Of a stretch of 64,000 bases of DNA, positions 8,012-16,996 are shown in pieces. A model generated the notes under the pieces. The model made no database searches. It worked only from the letters and a program-made list of their open reading frames with translations, and was not told where the DNA came from. This stretch comes from Paenarthrobacter sp. AR 02. Its GTDB lineage: Bacteria; Actinomycetota; Actinomycetes; Actinomycetales; Micrococcaceae. The position numbers were made by a program, and so were the translations under genes. The stretch's first letter is position 1. Every line of letters begins with the position of its first letter. Location: positions 62,001 through 126,000 of the forward strand of contig NZ_JAJUKH010000002.1 of the NCBI RefSeq assembly GCF_021538675.1. The letters run 5' to 3'.

Positions 8012-8026
8012 GGCCACGGATTGGCC
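8012..8026 (+). promoter_or_regulatory. flgB leader hairpin with CGGAT loop (possible CsrA site)
   Basis: GGCCA at 8012-8016 pairs with TGGCC at 8022-8026 around the loop CGGAT. The core CACGGAT is shared with the flagellin leader hairpin. It lies between the sigma-28 promoter and the flgB ribosome site. CsrA binding is inferred. Confidence 0.45.
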
Positions 8027-8052
8027 TTAGGACACCAGCAGGTGAGGACTTT

Positions 8053-8394
8053 GTGCTTGAATCCGTGACTTCCGCCGCCATGGCCAGCGCCCTGGACGCG
8101 CTCGCCTTGCGCCAGCGGACCATCGCCAACAACATCGCGAACGTCAACACGCCCAACTACCAGGCCAAAAGGGTGTCCTTCGAAGACCAGCTGGCCGCTT
8201 CGGTACGTTCCGGGGACGGCAACGTCAAAGCGTCCATCAGCCCGTCCGATGAGCCCACCCGGACCGACGGCAACAACGTCAACCTGGACACGGAAACCCT
8301 TTCCAACATTGACACAGTGCTGCGCTACCAATTCGCTTCAAGGGCAGCAACCGGCGAATTCACTTCCCTCCGCACCGCACTGAGGACCAACTGA
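8053..8394 (+). CDS. flgB: Flagellar basal-body rod protein FlgB
   Basis: FlgB is a proximal rod subunit. The 113-residue product carries the rod/hook motif RTIANNIANVNTPNYQAKRV near residues 22-41 and a C-terminal helix ending FTSLRTALRTN. GTG 8053 is chosen because AGGTGAGG lies about 5 nt upstream and the length then fits the family; the frame can be read further upstream but that would run through the sigma-28 promoter. The stop and the flgC ATG overlap as TGATG. Confidence 0.93.
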   Translation: MLESVTSAAMASALDALALRQRTIANNIANVNTPNYQAKRVSFEDQLAASVRSGDGNVKASISPSDEPTRTDGNNVNLDTETLSNIDTVLRYQFASRAATGEFTSLRTALRTN

Positions 8395-8786
8395 TGACGT
8401 TTGACGCGATCGGAATCGCCGGTTCCGCACTGACGGTACACCGCAAATGGCTCGATGCAGTCTCCGACAACCTGGCCAACATGAACAACGCGTCCAGGAC
8501 CGACGGGCAGGTTTTCCGGGCACGCTACATCGAGGCCGCCGAGGGCAACAACGGCGACGGCGTGTACGTCAAGAGCACACCGCTGGGAAATGGCGAAGGG
8601 CGGATTGTCTACCAACCTGACCACCCCTTGGCCGACGCCAACGGCAACGTCCGCTACCCGGACATCGACATGGCCGAGCAGATGGGCACGTTGATCATCG
8701 CCCAGCGCGGCTACCAGGCCAACGCCCAAGTGGTTGACCGCGCGCGCGAAACTTACCTGGCGGCCCTTGAGATAGGAAAATCCTGA
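8394..8786 (+). CDS. flgC: Flagellar basal-body rod protein FlgC
   Basis: FlgC is a proximal rod subunit exported across the membrane. The 130 residues include DAVSDNLANMNNASRTD, a variant of the rod-protein NxANxxT motif, and the C-terminal rod helix (MAEQMGTLIIAQRGYQANAQ) typical of FlgC/FlgE. It overlaps flgB and fliE by one base each, so translation is coupled along the operon. Confidence 0.94.
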   Translation: MTFDAIGIAGSALTVHRKWLDAVSDNLANMNNASRTDGQVFRARYIEAAEGNNGDGVYVKSTPLGNGEGRIVYQPDHPLADANGNVRYPDIDMAEQMGTLIIAQRGYQANAQVVDRARETYLAALEIGKS

Positions 8787-9085
8787 TGGCCATCGGCCCA
8801 ATAACAGCGGTCCAAGGCGTCAGCGGAACCGGCTACGTAAGCCCGGCAGCGCCAGCCACCACCGGCGGCGACTTCGGAGCCGCACTGACGGGCGCCGTCG
8901 ACAATTTGCAGTCCCTGCAATCGACATCCAAGGAACTGGCCGTATCCGCGGTGACCGGCAACCTGGACGACATCCACAAAGCGACCCTTGCGTCCACCCG
9001 TGCGCAGGTGACCTTTGAACTGGTGGCCGCTGTCCGGAACAAGGGTATTGACGCGTTCAACGAGATCATGAGGATGCAGGCCTGA
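8786..9085 (+). CDS. fliE: Flagellar hook-basal body complex protein FliE
   Basis: FliE links the MS ring to the rod and is an early export substrate. The 99 residues contain the C-terminal family helix HKATLASTRAQVTFELVAAV and RNKGIDAFNEIMRMQA, which matches the conserved end of FliE. A Gly/Ala-rich N-terminus precedes it. It is flanked by one-base overlaps with flgC and fliF. Confidence 0.94.
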   Translation: MAIGPITAVQGVSGTGYVSPAAPATTGGDFGAALTGAVDNLQSLQSTSKELAVSAVTGNLDDIHKATLASTRAQVTFELVAAVRNKGIDAFNEIMRMQA

Positions 9086-10719
9086 TGCCACCGGCGATTT
9101 CCCAGTTTTTCCGCAAGTTCGGCAGCGGCATCCAGGCGTTCAGCCCTGCCCAGCGCACCCTCGCCATCCTGGGCGTGGCCGTCCTGGTGCTTGGCGGCGT
9201 CGCGCTGACCGCATGGCTGGGAAAGCCCGCCTACTCACCACTGTTCTCCGGCTTGAAAGACACCGACGCCAACAGCATCGTGGAGCAGCTCCGGAAGGAC
9301 AACATCCCCTACGAGCTCAGCAACGGCGGTTCCACCATCCTGGTCCCGGAGGACAAGGTTTACGACGAACGGCTGAAGGCTGCTGCCGCCGGACTCCCTT
9401 CCGCTGCTGCCACCGGATACTCGCTGCTGGATAAGTTGGGTGTCACATCCTCCGAGTTCCAGCAATCCGTCACCTACAAAAGGGCGCTGGAGGGCGAACT
9501 GAGCACCACGGTGCAGGCGATGGACGGCGTGAAGAGCGCAGCGGTCCGGCTCGCCATTCCCGAGAAGTCCGTGTTCGTGGACACCACCCCTGAGGCCACA
9601 GCGTCGGTGTTCGTTGAGACCCAGCCCGGGACCACCTTGTCCGCTGACAAGGTGCAGGCCATTGTGCACCTGACCTCGGCAGCCATCGAGAACCTCAAAC
9701 CCACCAACGTCTCCGTGGTCGATTCCCAAGGCAACGTCCTGTCCACTGTGGGCGGGGGAGCCACCGGTTCCTCTTCCAAGCAGGCAACCGACTACCAGCA
9801 ACGAACCTCGGATGCAGTCCGGGCAGTCCTGGACAGCGTCGTAGGGCCCGGCAACGCAACCGTCGCCGTCGCAGCGGACGTCACCGCCGAGTCCGCCCAG
9901 CAGCGCAGCGAAACGTTCGCGCCCGCGGCCAACACTCCGGCGCTCAGCGAGTCCACGAAAACCGAAAAGTACACCGGCACCGGTGGCGGCGCAGCGGGCG
10001 TCCTCGGCCCGGACAACATCGCAGTGCCCGGTGGCTCCAACGCCAACGGATCCTACGATTCCAGCGACACCACCAAGAACAACGCCGTCAACAAGGTCAC
10101 CGAGGACCGGACCATCCCGCAGGGCGCCGTGAAGCGCCAGACCATCTCTGTAGCGATCAACCAGGCCGCAGCTGGAGGAGTAAACGTGGACTCGGTGCGC
10201 GCACTGGTCACCTCAGCGGCAGGGATCGATACGGGTAGGGGTGACGTGGTCACTGTGGAGGTGCTGCCATTCAGCACCGCTGCCGCCGACAAAGCCGCCC
10301 AAGCACTCGGGGCGGCGAAAGCCGACGCCGCCGCTGCCAAGGATGCAGCCCTGATGAACACCCTCATCCTTGCAGGCAGCATCATGCTGGCGGCCATTGC
10401 CCTGATCGTGGTTGTGCTCATTACCCTCAAACGCCGCCAACGCCGCGAGCCTGTGGACCTGGGCGAGCAGATGGATTACGACGCCCTCCCCGAAGCCCTT
10501 CAGACGCCGGCCCTCACCGGCCCGCCGACCACAGCGATCGAACTGACCTCCATCCAGCCCCAAGCCCCGGTCCAGCCCACCCCGGCGCTGCCGTTGCCAG
10601 GCTCCGAGGCCCTCGACGGCGAACTGAAGCGCGCCCAAATCGAAGCCATGGTGGCTGACAACCCGGCACGCACGGCCGAGTACCTGCGCGGGCTCATGGA
10701 TGACAGGCAGTCCGTATGA
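9085..10719 (+). CDS. fliF: Flagellar MS-ring protein FliF
   Basis: FliF forms the MS ring in the cytoplasmic membrane. The 544 residues have a first transmembrane helix at about 28-47 (TLAILGVAVLVLGGVALTAW), the YscJ/FliF ring-building domains with YSPLFSGLKDTDANSIVEQL, the ELSTTVQAMDGVKSAAVRLA segment, a long Gly/Asn-rich periplasmic linker, and a second membrane helix near 430-450 (ILAGSIMLAAIALIVVVLI). The cytoplasmic tail ends AEYLRGLMDDRQSV, the FliG-binding end. It overlaps fliG by 4 bp. Confidence 0.96.
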   Translation: MPPAISQFFRKFGSGIQAFSPAQRTLAILGVAVLVLGGVALTAWLGKPAYSPLFSGLKDTDANSIVEQLRKDNIPYELSNGGSTILVPEDKVYDERLKAAAAGLPSAAATGYSLLDKLGVTSSEFQQSVTYKRALEGELSTTVQAMDGVKSAAVRLAIPEKSVFVDTTPEATASVFVETQPGTTLSADKVQAIVHLTSAAIENLKPTNVSVVDSQGNVLSTVGGGATGSSSKQATDYQQRTSDAVRAVLDSVVGPGNATVAVAADVTAESAQQRSETFAPAANTPALSESTKTEKYTGTGGGAAGVLGPDNIAVPGGSNANGSYDSSDTTKNNAVNKVTEDRTIPQGAVKRQTISVAINQAAAGGVNVDSVRALVTSAAGIDTGRGDVVTVEVLPFSTAAADKAAQALGAAKADAAAAKDAALMNTLILAGSIMLAAIALIVVVLITLKRRQRREPVDLGEQMDYDALPEALQTPALTGPPTTAIELTSIQPQAPVQPTPALPLPGSEALDGELKRAQIEAMVADNPARTAEYLRGLMDDRQSV

Positions 10720-11744
10720 GCCAGATGGTCCCGGAAGCCTCAGCCCTGAGCGGGGTGCAAAAAGTGGCGGTGGTGCTCATGCAAATGAACCCGTCCAGCG
10801 CGGCAGCCGTCATGGCCCAATTCTCCGAATCCGAAGCCGAAGACATCGCGGCCGAAATCGTTCGGCTCCGCCGTGTGTCCTCGGTGGTCGCCGACCACGT
10901 CATCAACGAATTCCACGGCCTGGCCGTCAGCGGGCGCCGCACTGCCCGCGGTGGCCAGGAATTCGCCGTCGGGCTCCTGGAAGCATCCTTCGGCGCGGAC
11001 AAAGCCGCCGGCTTCATGGACCGGCTCGCGTCCACCATGGCCGGTAAGTCATTCGAGTTCCTGGAAATGATGGATCCCGGGCAAATCCTGGCCCTGATCG
11101 ACGGCGAACTCCCGCAAACCATCGCACTGATCCTCGCCCACCTGCGGCCGGGGAAGGCCTCCGCCGTCATGGCGGGCCTCGGCGACACCCAGCGCATCGA
11201 TGTTGCCCGCAGCATCGCCACCATGGGCTCAGCATCACCCGAAGCCGTTGGGATCGTGGCTGAAACCCTCAAAGCCAGGGCCGGCGCTGTCATGTCGCAG
11301 CGGAAGTCAAACGAAATCGTTGGCGGTATCCAACCGCTGGTGGACATCATCAACCGGTCCGACATCACCACCGAACGCTCCGTCCTGGACGGCCTGGGCA
11401 CGCTGGATCCCGAGCTCGCCACCGAGGTCCGGGCCCGGATGCTCACCTTCGTGGACATCGTGAAGCTGGAACCGCGGGACATCCAACGGATCCTCCGCGG
11501 AGTCAGCGCCGACGTCCTGGCAGTAGCCATGAAGGGCGCCCCGGCCGTGGTTCTGGATACCGTCCGGGCCAACGTGTCCGGCCGCAACCTGGAAATCCTC
11601 GAAGCCGAGATGGCCGCCTCCGGTCCGGTTCGTGCCTCGCAAGTGGAGGAAGCCCGCGCGGAGATCGTCCGCTCCATCCGCGAACTCGAAGCCGAAGGCG
11701 CGATCGTGGTCCGGCGCGGGGACGAGGACGACTTTGTCTACTGA
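10716..11744 (+). CDS. fliG: Flagellar motor switch protein FliG
   Basis: FliG is the rotor protein that couples stator force to rotation. The 342 residues show the N-terminal FliF-binding region (LSGVQKVAVVLMQMNPSSAA), the middle domain around HLRPGKASAVMAGLGD, and the C-terminal torque domain ending with the charged region EIVRSIRELEAEGAIVVRRG. Length and domain order are normal. It overlaps fliF (ATGA) and its last codons contain the TTG start of fliH. Confidence 0.95.
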   Translation: MSQMVPEASALSGVQKVAVVLMQMNPSSAAAVMAQFSESEAEDIAAEIVRLRRVSSVVADHVINEFHGLAVSGRRTARGGQEFAVGLLEASFGADKAAGFMDRLASTMAGKSFEFLEMMDPGQILALIDGELPQTIALILAHLRPGKASAVMAGLGDTQRIDVARSIATMGSASPEAVGIVAETLKARAGAVMSQRKSNEIVGGIQPLVDIINRSDITTERSVLDGLGTLDPELATEVRARMLTFVDIVKLEPRDIQRILRGVSADVLAVAMKGAPAVVLDTVRANVSGRNLEILEAEMAASGPVRASQVEEARAEIVRSIRELEAEGAIVVRRGDEDDFVY

Positions 11745-12351
11745 GAACTTCACCCGCATCACCTTCCCGCCGGTTGGCACCACCGACCGTTCCGATGACG
11801 TCGATCGCGGCTTCGTCCAAGGCCATGCGGCCGGCTATGCCGCCGGTATGCAGGCCGCCGCAGCCGAGCACCGCGAGCTCCAGCAGCGCTTGCGGGCCGA
11901 GCACCAGGAAATGCTCGACGCCGGCAGGTCCTCCCTGGCCCGTTCGGCCCAGGTCCTGCAGGCTGCAGCACAAGCGGCCCAGCAGCGTCAGGAAGTCACC
12001 TTGGACGAGATGCAGGACGTGCTGGCGGCCAGCGCGGTGGAACTGGCCGAGGCAATCCTCGGATACGAGCTCGCCCACGGCGCGGACACGGCCCGGGCGG
12101 CACTGAACCGCGCGCTGGGAGCCGGCGGCAGCACCGGCGTCGAACACGTCACCGCAGTACGCCTCCACCCACACGACATCGCAGCCCTCCAGGCCTCGGG
12201 TGTTGACGACATTGCCGGTGTGGAGCTGAAATCCGATGCCACGCTCAGGCCCGGCGACGCCATCGGCGAGTACCCGAACGGATGGATTGACGCCCAGATC
12301 GGTACCGCGCTGGACCGGGCCCGGAGAGCCCTGCTCGAGGTCCGGCAGTGA
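11734..12351 (+). CDS. fliH: Flagellar export ATPase regulator FliH
   Basis: FliH dimers hold the FliI ATPase and bring it to the export gate. The 205 residues contain a family-typical Gly/Ala/Gln segment (FVQGHAAGYAAGMQAAAAEH), then a coiled coil and a V-ATPase-E-like C-terminal domain (TLDEMQDVLAASAVELAEAI and later GDAIGEYPNGWIDAQI). TTG 11734 (STENFTRITF) is chosen because it overlaps the fliG end by 11 bp and gives a sensible N-terminus; the frame can be read about 34 codons further upstream inside fliG but those codons are shadow. The start is moderately sure. Confidence 0.88.
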   Translation: MSTENFTRITFPPVGTTDRSDDVDRGFVQGHAAGYAAGMQAAAAEHRELQQRLRAEHQEMLDAGRSSLARSAQVLQAAAQAAQQRQEVTLDEMQDVLAASAVELAEAILGYELAHGADTARAALNRALGAGGSTGVEHVTAVRLHPHDIAALQASGVDDIAGVELKSDATLRPGDAIGEYPNGWIDAQIGTALDRARRALLEVRQ

Positions 12352-13685
12352 CGGCGTACCGCCCCCACGCGCACAGTTTCCGTGCAGCACTGGCCGCCGC
12401 CGCCCCGCAACGCGTAGGCACCGTGACCTCCGTGCTCGGACTGGGATTGGACATCGCCGGGCTGCACTGCGCAGTGGGGGAGCTGGTGACGGTCGGCTCC
12501 GGAACGGAAACGCTCGACGCCGAAGTGGTCGCCTCTGTGGGTGGCACGCTGCGGTGCATGCCCCTGGGCCGGTTGACCGGCGTCGCGGCAGGAACACCCG
12601 CACGGGCCGCGGGGTCTCCCATGCTCGTACCCACCGGTGCCGGGCTGTTCGGACGGGTGCTCGACGCGCTGGGCCGACCCATCGACGGCAAGGGGCCACT
12701 TCCACCCTCCCGAATGGTTCCGTTGGATCAGGAAGCGCCGAATGCCATGAGCCGGGCCCGGATCGACACGCCCCTGCAGACCGGAGTCCGCGTCCTCGAC
12801 ACGATGACCACACTGGGTCGCGGCCAACGCATGGGGCTCTTCGCAGGCTCCGGCGTGGGAAAGTCCTCGCTGTTGTCCATGGTGGCCCGAGGCACCGACG
12901 CCGAAGTCTCCGTGATCGCCCTCGTTGGGGAACGCGGCCGTGAAGTCCGCGAATTCCTGGAAGACGACCTTGGCGCCGAAGGATTGGCCCGCTCCGTGGT
13001 GGTGGTTGCCACCTCCGACGAACCCGCCCTCATGCGGCTCCGGGCCGCCGTCACCGCTACCCGCATCGCCGAGTCCTTCCGCGAAGCCGGCAAGGACGTC
13101 GTGCTCATGATGGACTCACTCACCCGCGTGGCCATGGCCCAACGCGAAATCGGCCTCTCCGCAGGTGAGCCGCCGGCGACACGCGGCTACCCGCCGTCGA
13201 CCTTTTCCGTTCTGGCCCGGCTCCTGGAACGCGCCGGCACCGCAGAAGCGGGCTCCGTCACCGGCATCTACACCGTTCTGGTGGACGGCGACGACCACAA
13301 CGAACCCATCGCCGACGCCGCCCGCTCCATCCTGGACGGACACGTCGTCCTGGACAGGAAACTCGCCGTCACAGGGCACTTTCCCTCCGTGGACGTCCTC
13401 GGTTCGGTGTCCCGCGTTGCCTCCAAGGTCAACCCTGCCGGGAACACCGCGCTCGCCGTTGCCCTCCGGAGAGTCCTGGCGGCGAGGCGTGGCGCGCAGG
13501 ACCTGATCGACGTCGGCGCGTACCAGCGGGGCAGCAACCCGCTGGTGGACGCGGCTCTTGACCACGAGGACGCGATCAACCAGTTCCTGCGCCAGCCAAT
13601 GGGCGAATCGACGCCCAACAGTGGGTCCTGGGACGCGTTGGCCCAGCTCACAGCCAACTTTGGACACTTTGAAGGAGCAGCGTGA
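12348..13685 (+). CDS. fliI: Flagellum-specific ATPase FliI
   Basis: FliI hydrolyses ATP to energise export of flagellar proteins and is related to the F1 beta subunit. The 445 residues contain the Walker A GLFAGSGVGKSS at about 163-174, Walker B region DVVLMMDSLTRVAMAQREIG, and the signature PPATRGYPPSTFSVLARLLE. The start is GTG at 12348 overlapping the fliH stop; its own stop overlaps the fliJ GTG. Confidence 0.96.
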   Translation: MTAYRPHAHSFRAALAAAAPQRVGTVTSVLGLGLDIAGLHCAVGELVTVGSGTETLDAEVVASVGGTLRCMPLGRLTGVAAGTPARAAGSPMLVPTGAGLFGRVLDALGRPIDGKGPLPPSRMVPLDQEAPNAMSRARIDTPLQTGVRVLDTMTTLGRGQRMGLFAGSGVGKSSLLSMVARGTDAEVSVIALVGERGREVREFLEDDLGAEGLARSVVVVATSDEPALMRLRAAVTATRIAESFREAGKDVVLMMDSLTRVAMAQREIGLSAGEPPATRGYPPSTFSVLARLLERAGTAEAGSVTGIYTVLVDGDDHNEPIADAARSILDGHVVLDRKLAVTGHFPSVDVLGSVSRVASKVNPAGNTALAVALRRVLAARRGAQDLIDVGAYQRGSNPLVDAALDHEDAINQFLRQPMGESTPNSGSWDALAQLTANFGHFEGAA

Positions 13686-14107
13686 ACCGACAATTCTCCC
13701 TTGCCGGGCTGTTGAGGCTGCGGCAGGCTGAACAGACGTCCGCGGAAAGCGGGCTCGCCGCCGCCAACTCACGATCCGCGTCATTGCGCGTCAGGCGTGC
13801 AGAAGCCCGGGACGTGCTTGCTGATTCGAATGGGCACGCAGGGGATTCGGCGTCTTTGCTGGCCATCGCCGCGGCCCGTGCGTCCTCGCAGAGCATGCTG
13901 GCCGAACTCGACGCCCTGGTAGCCAGTGCCGAGGCGGACGCCGACGCTGCCCGCGCCGACTACACCGAAGCCAAGCGCCGGGCGGTGGGCCTGGAGAAGC
14001 TTGAAGCCCGGCACGACGCCGCGTTCGTTGCCTCACAGTTGAACGCCGAACAGGGCGTCCTGGACGAGATCGCATCCACCGCATGGCACAGGAAGGCCAC
14101 CCCGTGA
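13682..14107 (+). CDS. fliJ: Flagellar export protein FliJ
   Basis: FliJ is the coiled-coil stalk that links FliI to the FlhA gate. The 141-residue product is almost entirely helical, opening with FSLAGLLRLRQAEQTSAESG and ending EQGVLDEIASTAWHRKATP. Assignment rests on the family-like start, the coiled coil and the position right after fliI. It has GTGA overlaps with both neighbours. Confidence 0.86.
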   Translation: MNRQFSLAGLLRLRQAEQTSAESGLAAANSRSASLRVRRAEARDVLADSNGHAGDSASLLAIAAARASSQSMLAELDALVASAEADADAARADYTEAKRRAVGLEKLEARHDAAFVASQLNAEQGVLDEIASTAWHRKATP

Positions 14108-14775
14108 GCATGACCGACGCCATTGGGCGGATACAGAACATCGAAGCATCCCTGCAACAGCTGACTTCGCCGACTCGTTCTACCCCAGCCTCTTCAGCCT
14201 CCGCCGGGAGCTCGGCTACCTCTGCCTCTGATGCTGCTTCCTTCGCTTCCGCGTTGAGCAGTGCGATGGGCACCTCCACTTCCCTTGCCCCAGGCTTGGG
14301 TTCCTTGTTGCCAGCTGTCGGGGGTGCGACTTCTTCGAACGCGGCGTTGGGAAGCACGACGGCGGCCACCGGAGCGGCGGCTGTCGGCGGCAGCGGCGGC
14401 ACGACGTCGGGTGACGCCGTGGTTGCAGCAGCCAAGAAGTACATCGGTGTGCCCTACGTCTGGGGTGGAACCAACCCGGCAGTAGGCATGGACTGTTCCG
14501 GCTTCGTGCAAAGGGTCTTCAAGGACCTGGGCGTGGAACTGCCCCGGGTGGTCAGCGACCAGATGCAGAAAGGAACCCCTGTGGCCTCCCTGGCCGAAGC
14601 GAAGCCCGGGGACCTCCTTGTCAGCTACGGCGGAGAGCACATCTCCATCTACCTGGGCAACGGGAAAGCCATCGACGCACCCGTGCCCGGGCAGACCATC
14701 CAGATCCGGGACGCTTGGGAAAAGTACTCCAACCTGACCTCGATCCGTCGGATTGTCCCGGCAGGGGTGTCCTGA
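14104..14775 (+). CDS. NlpC/P60 peptidoglycan hydrolase in the flagellar operon
   Basis: The 223-residue protein has a short helical N-terminus, a Ser/Ala-rich linker (about residues 25-100), and a C-terminal NlpC/P60 domain that cleaves peptide bonds in peptidoglycan. Catalytic Cys131 is in GMDCSGFVQRVF and His179 in GEHISIYLG. No signal peptide is visible, so it may leave through the flagellar export gate. Its place between fliJ and fliK suggests it opens the wall for the rod, as FlgJ muramidases do elsewhere. GTG 14104 is chosen over ATG 14110 because AGGAAGG is 7 nt before it and it overlaps the fliJ stop. Confidence 0.88.
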   Translation: MSMTDAIGRIQNIEASLQQLTSPTRSTPASSASAGSSATSASDAASFASALSSAMGTSTSLAPGLGSLLPAVGGATSSNAALGSTTAATGAAAVGGSGGTTSGDAVVAAAKKYIGVPYVWGGTNPAVGMDCSGFVQRVFKDLGVELPRVVSDQMQKGTPVASLAEAKPGDLLVSYGGEHISIYLGNGKAIDAPVPGQTIQIRDAWEKYSNLTSIRRIVPAGVS

Positions 14776-16982
14776 TGTCCGCCGTTGCCGCGGGTCCGCG
14801 GTTCCTTGGTCCCCAGCTTGGTTCCGGCGCCCGGATGCCTCATGGCCAAGGGGATGCAGGCGCATTCGAGGCCGTAATGGCAGCCGAAGCCCAACCCGCC
14901 GGCCAGCTCGACGGTGCGCTGCAGGATAGACGTTCCCTGCCGTCTAATTCGCAGCGGGCCATCGAAACGGACGCGCCCGGGGATTCTGTGGGTGGCCCGG
15001 GGGGAGCGGCCGATGCTCTTCCCGCGCTTCCTTTCGGGATTGCCGGGGGAGCCCGTTTCGAGGCTCCGCCGCCGAGTGTGCCGGACGCACGGCATGGTTT
15101 GCAGCAAACCCCCGAGCGGGGCGTGCCCGGGGCCGGTGGTTTGGCCGGGGCTGGCGGTTTGGCGGGGAACGTGGCGGGTGCCAGCGTGTCCGTGGCCGGC
15201 GTGCCCGTGCCCGGTGGGCCGGGGGCCGGCGGCTTGGCCGGGAACACGGTGGGAGCTGGCGCGGCTGGGCTTGCCGCTGCCTCCGGTTATCAGACAACGC
15301 AGCCCACGCCTCCATCCAGTGCCGGGGGAGGGGTCGAGGTCTCGTCGTCTCTCCAATTCGGTGCTTCGCTGCCGAGTGTGCCGAACGCACGGCATGATTC
15401 GCAGCAAACCCCCGAATCGGGTGCACTGGCGTCTGCAGTGCCCGCTGGTGTTTATGCGGCTGCCGGGGTGTCGGGATTGGCCCGGATTGAGGGAGATGTT
15501 GGCGTGCCCGGGATTCGTTCGGCCACCCATTTCGACGCTTCGCTGCCGGCTAGACGATTCCTACCGTCTAATGGGCACCAAGCCGTCGAAATGGGCGTGC
15601 CCGGGGCAGCGGCTCCTGGCATCGGGGTAGCAGTTGATGCCCCTCCGGCACTTTCTGGTGCTCTCCAATTCGATGCTTCGCTGCGGAGTGTGCCGAACGC
15701 ACGGCACGATTCGCAGCAAACCCCCGAATCGGGTGTGCCCGGGCCCGGCGGCTTACCCGGGAACGTGGCGGGTGCTGGTGCGGCTGGGCCTGCCGATGCC
15801 TCGGACCCCCAGGCGACGCAGCCCTATACTCCATCCAGTGCAGGGGTAGGGCTGGGCTCCTCGGTTGAGGTCTCTTCCTCTGCCCGTTTCGGTGCTTCGC
15901 TGCGGAGTGTGCCGAACGCACGGCATGATTCGCAGCAAACCCCCGAATCGGGGGTGCCCGGGGCCGGCGGCCTGGCCGGGAACCCGGCGGGTGCTGGTGC
16001 GGCTGGGCTTGCAGGGAACAGCGGCCTGGCCGGGAATGCGGTGGGTGCTGGTGCGGCGGGGCTTGCCGGGAATGCGGGCTTGGCCGGGAACCCGGCGGGT
16101 GCTGGTGCGGCTGGGCTTACCGGGAACACGGGGCTTGCCGCTGCCTCCGGCCCCCAGGCGACGCAGCCCGTTCCTCCATCCAGTGCAGGGGTAGGGGTGG
16201 GCGCTGCTTCGGTGCTGTCGCCGGCTCTCCAATTCGACGGATCGCTGCACGACAGACGCTTCTTTGCGTATAACCAGCAGGGAAGCGTCGAATCGGGCCC
16301 GCTCCAGGCACCCCAAGTCACGCAGGCCGCACAAATTCCCCCGAGCCTGCAGCCTGCACCCCCGCAGCTCAACACCATCCCAACCCAGCCGGCTACCCCA
16401 ACCCAAACAGCCATCCCAAACCCGCTGGCTAGCGCACCCCAACCGGCCCTCGCACCCCAGCTCGCCGCACCACTTTTTTCGCTGGCATCGGCGGGACACG
16501 GGGAACACGTGATGACGTTGCGTGTTGCCCCGGACGACCTGGGACCCCTCACGGTCAGGGCCCACATCGACGCCGCGGGCGTGCGAATCGAACTGTTCGC
16601 ACCCGGGGACGCGGGCAGGGACGCGGTGCGGCATGTCCTTCCGGAGCTTCGACGAAGCCTCGAGGACTCCGGCGCGAGCCTGAGCCTCTCTTCACAGAAC
16701 AGCCCACCCGACGCCGGACGGGACCCCGGGCAAGGCAGCGGACGGGATCCCGGCCAAGGAACAGGGCAGGGCTCAGGTCCCGGCAACGGAACACGTGACC
16801 CGGACACCCGCACCCAAGGGCCCGGCGAGCAAGGCCCCGGCGAACGAGGGACCCGCACCCAAGGCCCCAACGAACAGGTGCCCGGCGAAGCGGGGCACGA
16901 AGGTGCCGATGCCCAACCACAGCTGCCACCCGGCGTCGTACACCGCCCGGGTAGCCCGAACCGCCTGGACATCCTGGCCTGA
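14775..16982 (+). CDS. fliK: Flagellar hook-length control protein FliK, repeat-rich
   Basis: FliK measures hook length and switches the export gate to filament substrates through its C-terminal domain. That domain is present at about residues 570-650: VMTLRVAPDDLGPLTVRAHI, then VRHVLPELRRSLEDSGASL. Everything before it is low-complexity and repetitive: four copies of a module with RSVPNARHDSQQTPESG, three of a module with RRFLPSN, and silk-like GLAGN/GAGAAG blocks. A Gly/Pro/Gln-rich tail follows. At 735 residues it is longer than most FliK. ATG 14775 overlaps the previous stop. Confidence 0.92.
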   Translation: MSAVAAGPRFLGPQLGSGARMPHGQGDAGAFEAVMAAEAQPAGQLDGALQDRRSLPSNSQRAIETDAPGDSVGGPGGAADALPALPFGIAGGARFEAPPPSVPDARHGLQQTPERGVPGAGGLAGAGGLAGNVAGASVSVAGVPVPGGPGAGGLAGNTVGAGAAGLAAASGYQTTQPTPPSSAGGGVEVSSSLQFGASLPSVPNARHDSQQTPESGALASAVPAGVYAAAGVSGLARIEGDVGVPGIRSATHFDASLPARRFLPSNGHQAVEMGVPGAAAPGIGVAVDAPPALSGALQFDASLRSVPNARHDSQQTPESGVPGPGGLPGNVAGAGAAGPADASDPQATQPYTPSSAGVGLGSSVEVSSSARFGASLRSVPNARHDSQQTPESGVPGAGGLAGNPAGAGAAGLAGNSGLAGNAVGAGAAGLAGNAGLAGNPAGAGAAGLTGNTGLAAASGPQATQPVPPSSAGVGVGAASVLSPALQFDGSLHDRRFFAYNQQGSVESGPLQAPQVTQAAQIPPSLQPAPPQLNTIPTQPATPTQTAIPNPLASAPQPALAPQLAAPLFSLASAGHGEHVMTLRVAPDDLGPLTVRAHIDAAGVRIELFAPGDAGRDAVRHVLPELRRSLEDSGASLSLSSQNSPPDAGRDPGQGSGRDPGQGTGQGSGPGNGTRDPDTRTQGPGEQGPGERGTRTQGPNEQVPGEAGHEGADAQPQLPPGVVHRPGSPNRLDILA
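14905..16300 (+). repeat. Palindromic cassettes inside fliK (two related types, seven copies)
   Basis: Type A (near 15065-15125, 15357-15422, 15670-15735, 15892-15955) carries GTGTGCCGAACGCACGGCA followed by GCAGCAAACCCCCGAATCGG; its two halves are an imperfect palindrome. Type B (near 14907-14972, 15530-15594, 16233-16298) starts TCGAC, has TAGACG and CGTCTA as inner inverted arms in the better copies, and ends GTCGAA. Both sit in the same frame slot of the FliK linker. They may be gene-internal duplications or dispersed palindromic elements. Confidence 0.6.
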
Positions 16983-16996
16983 CGAAGGAGACGAGC

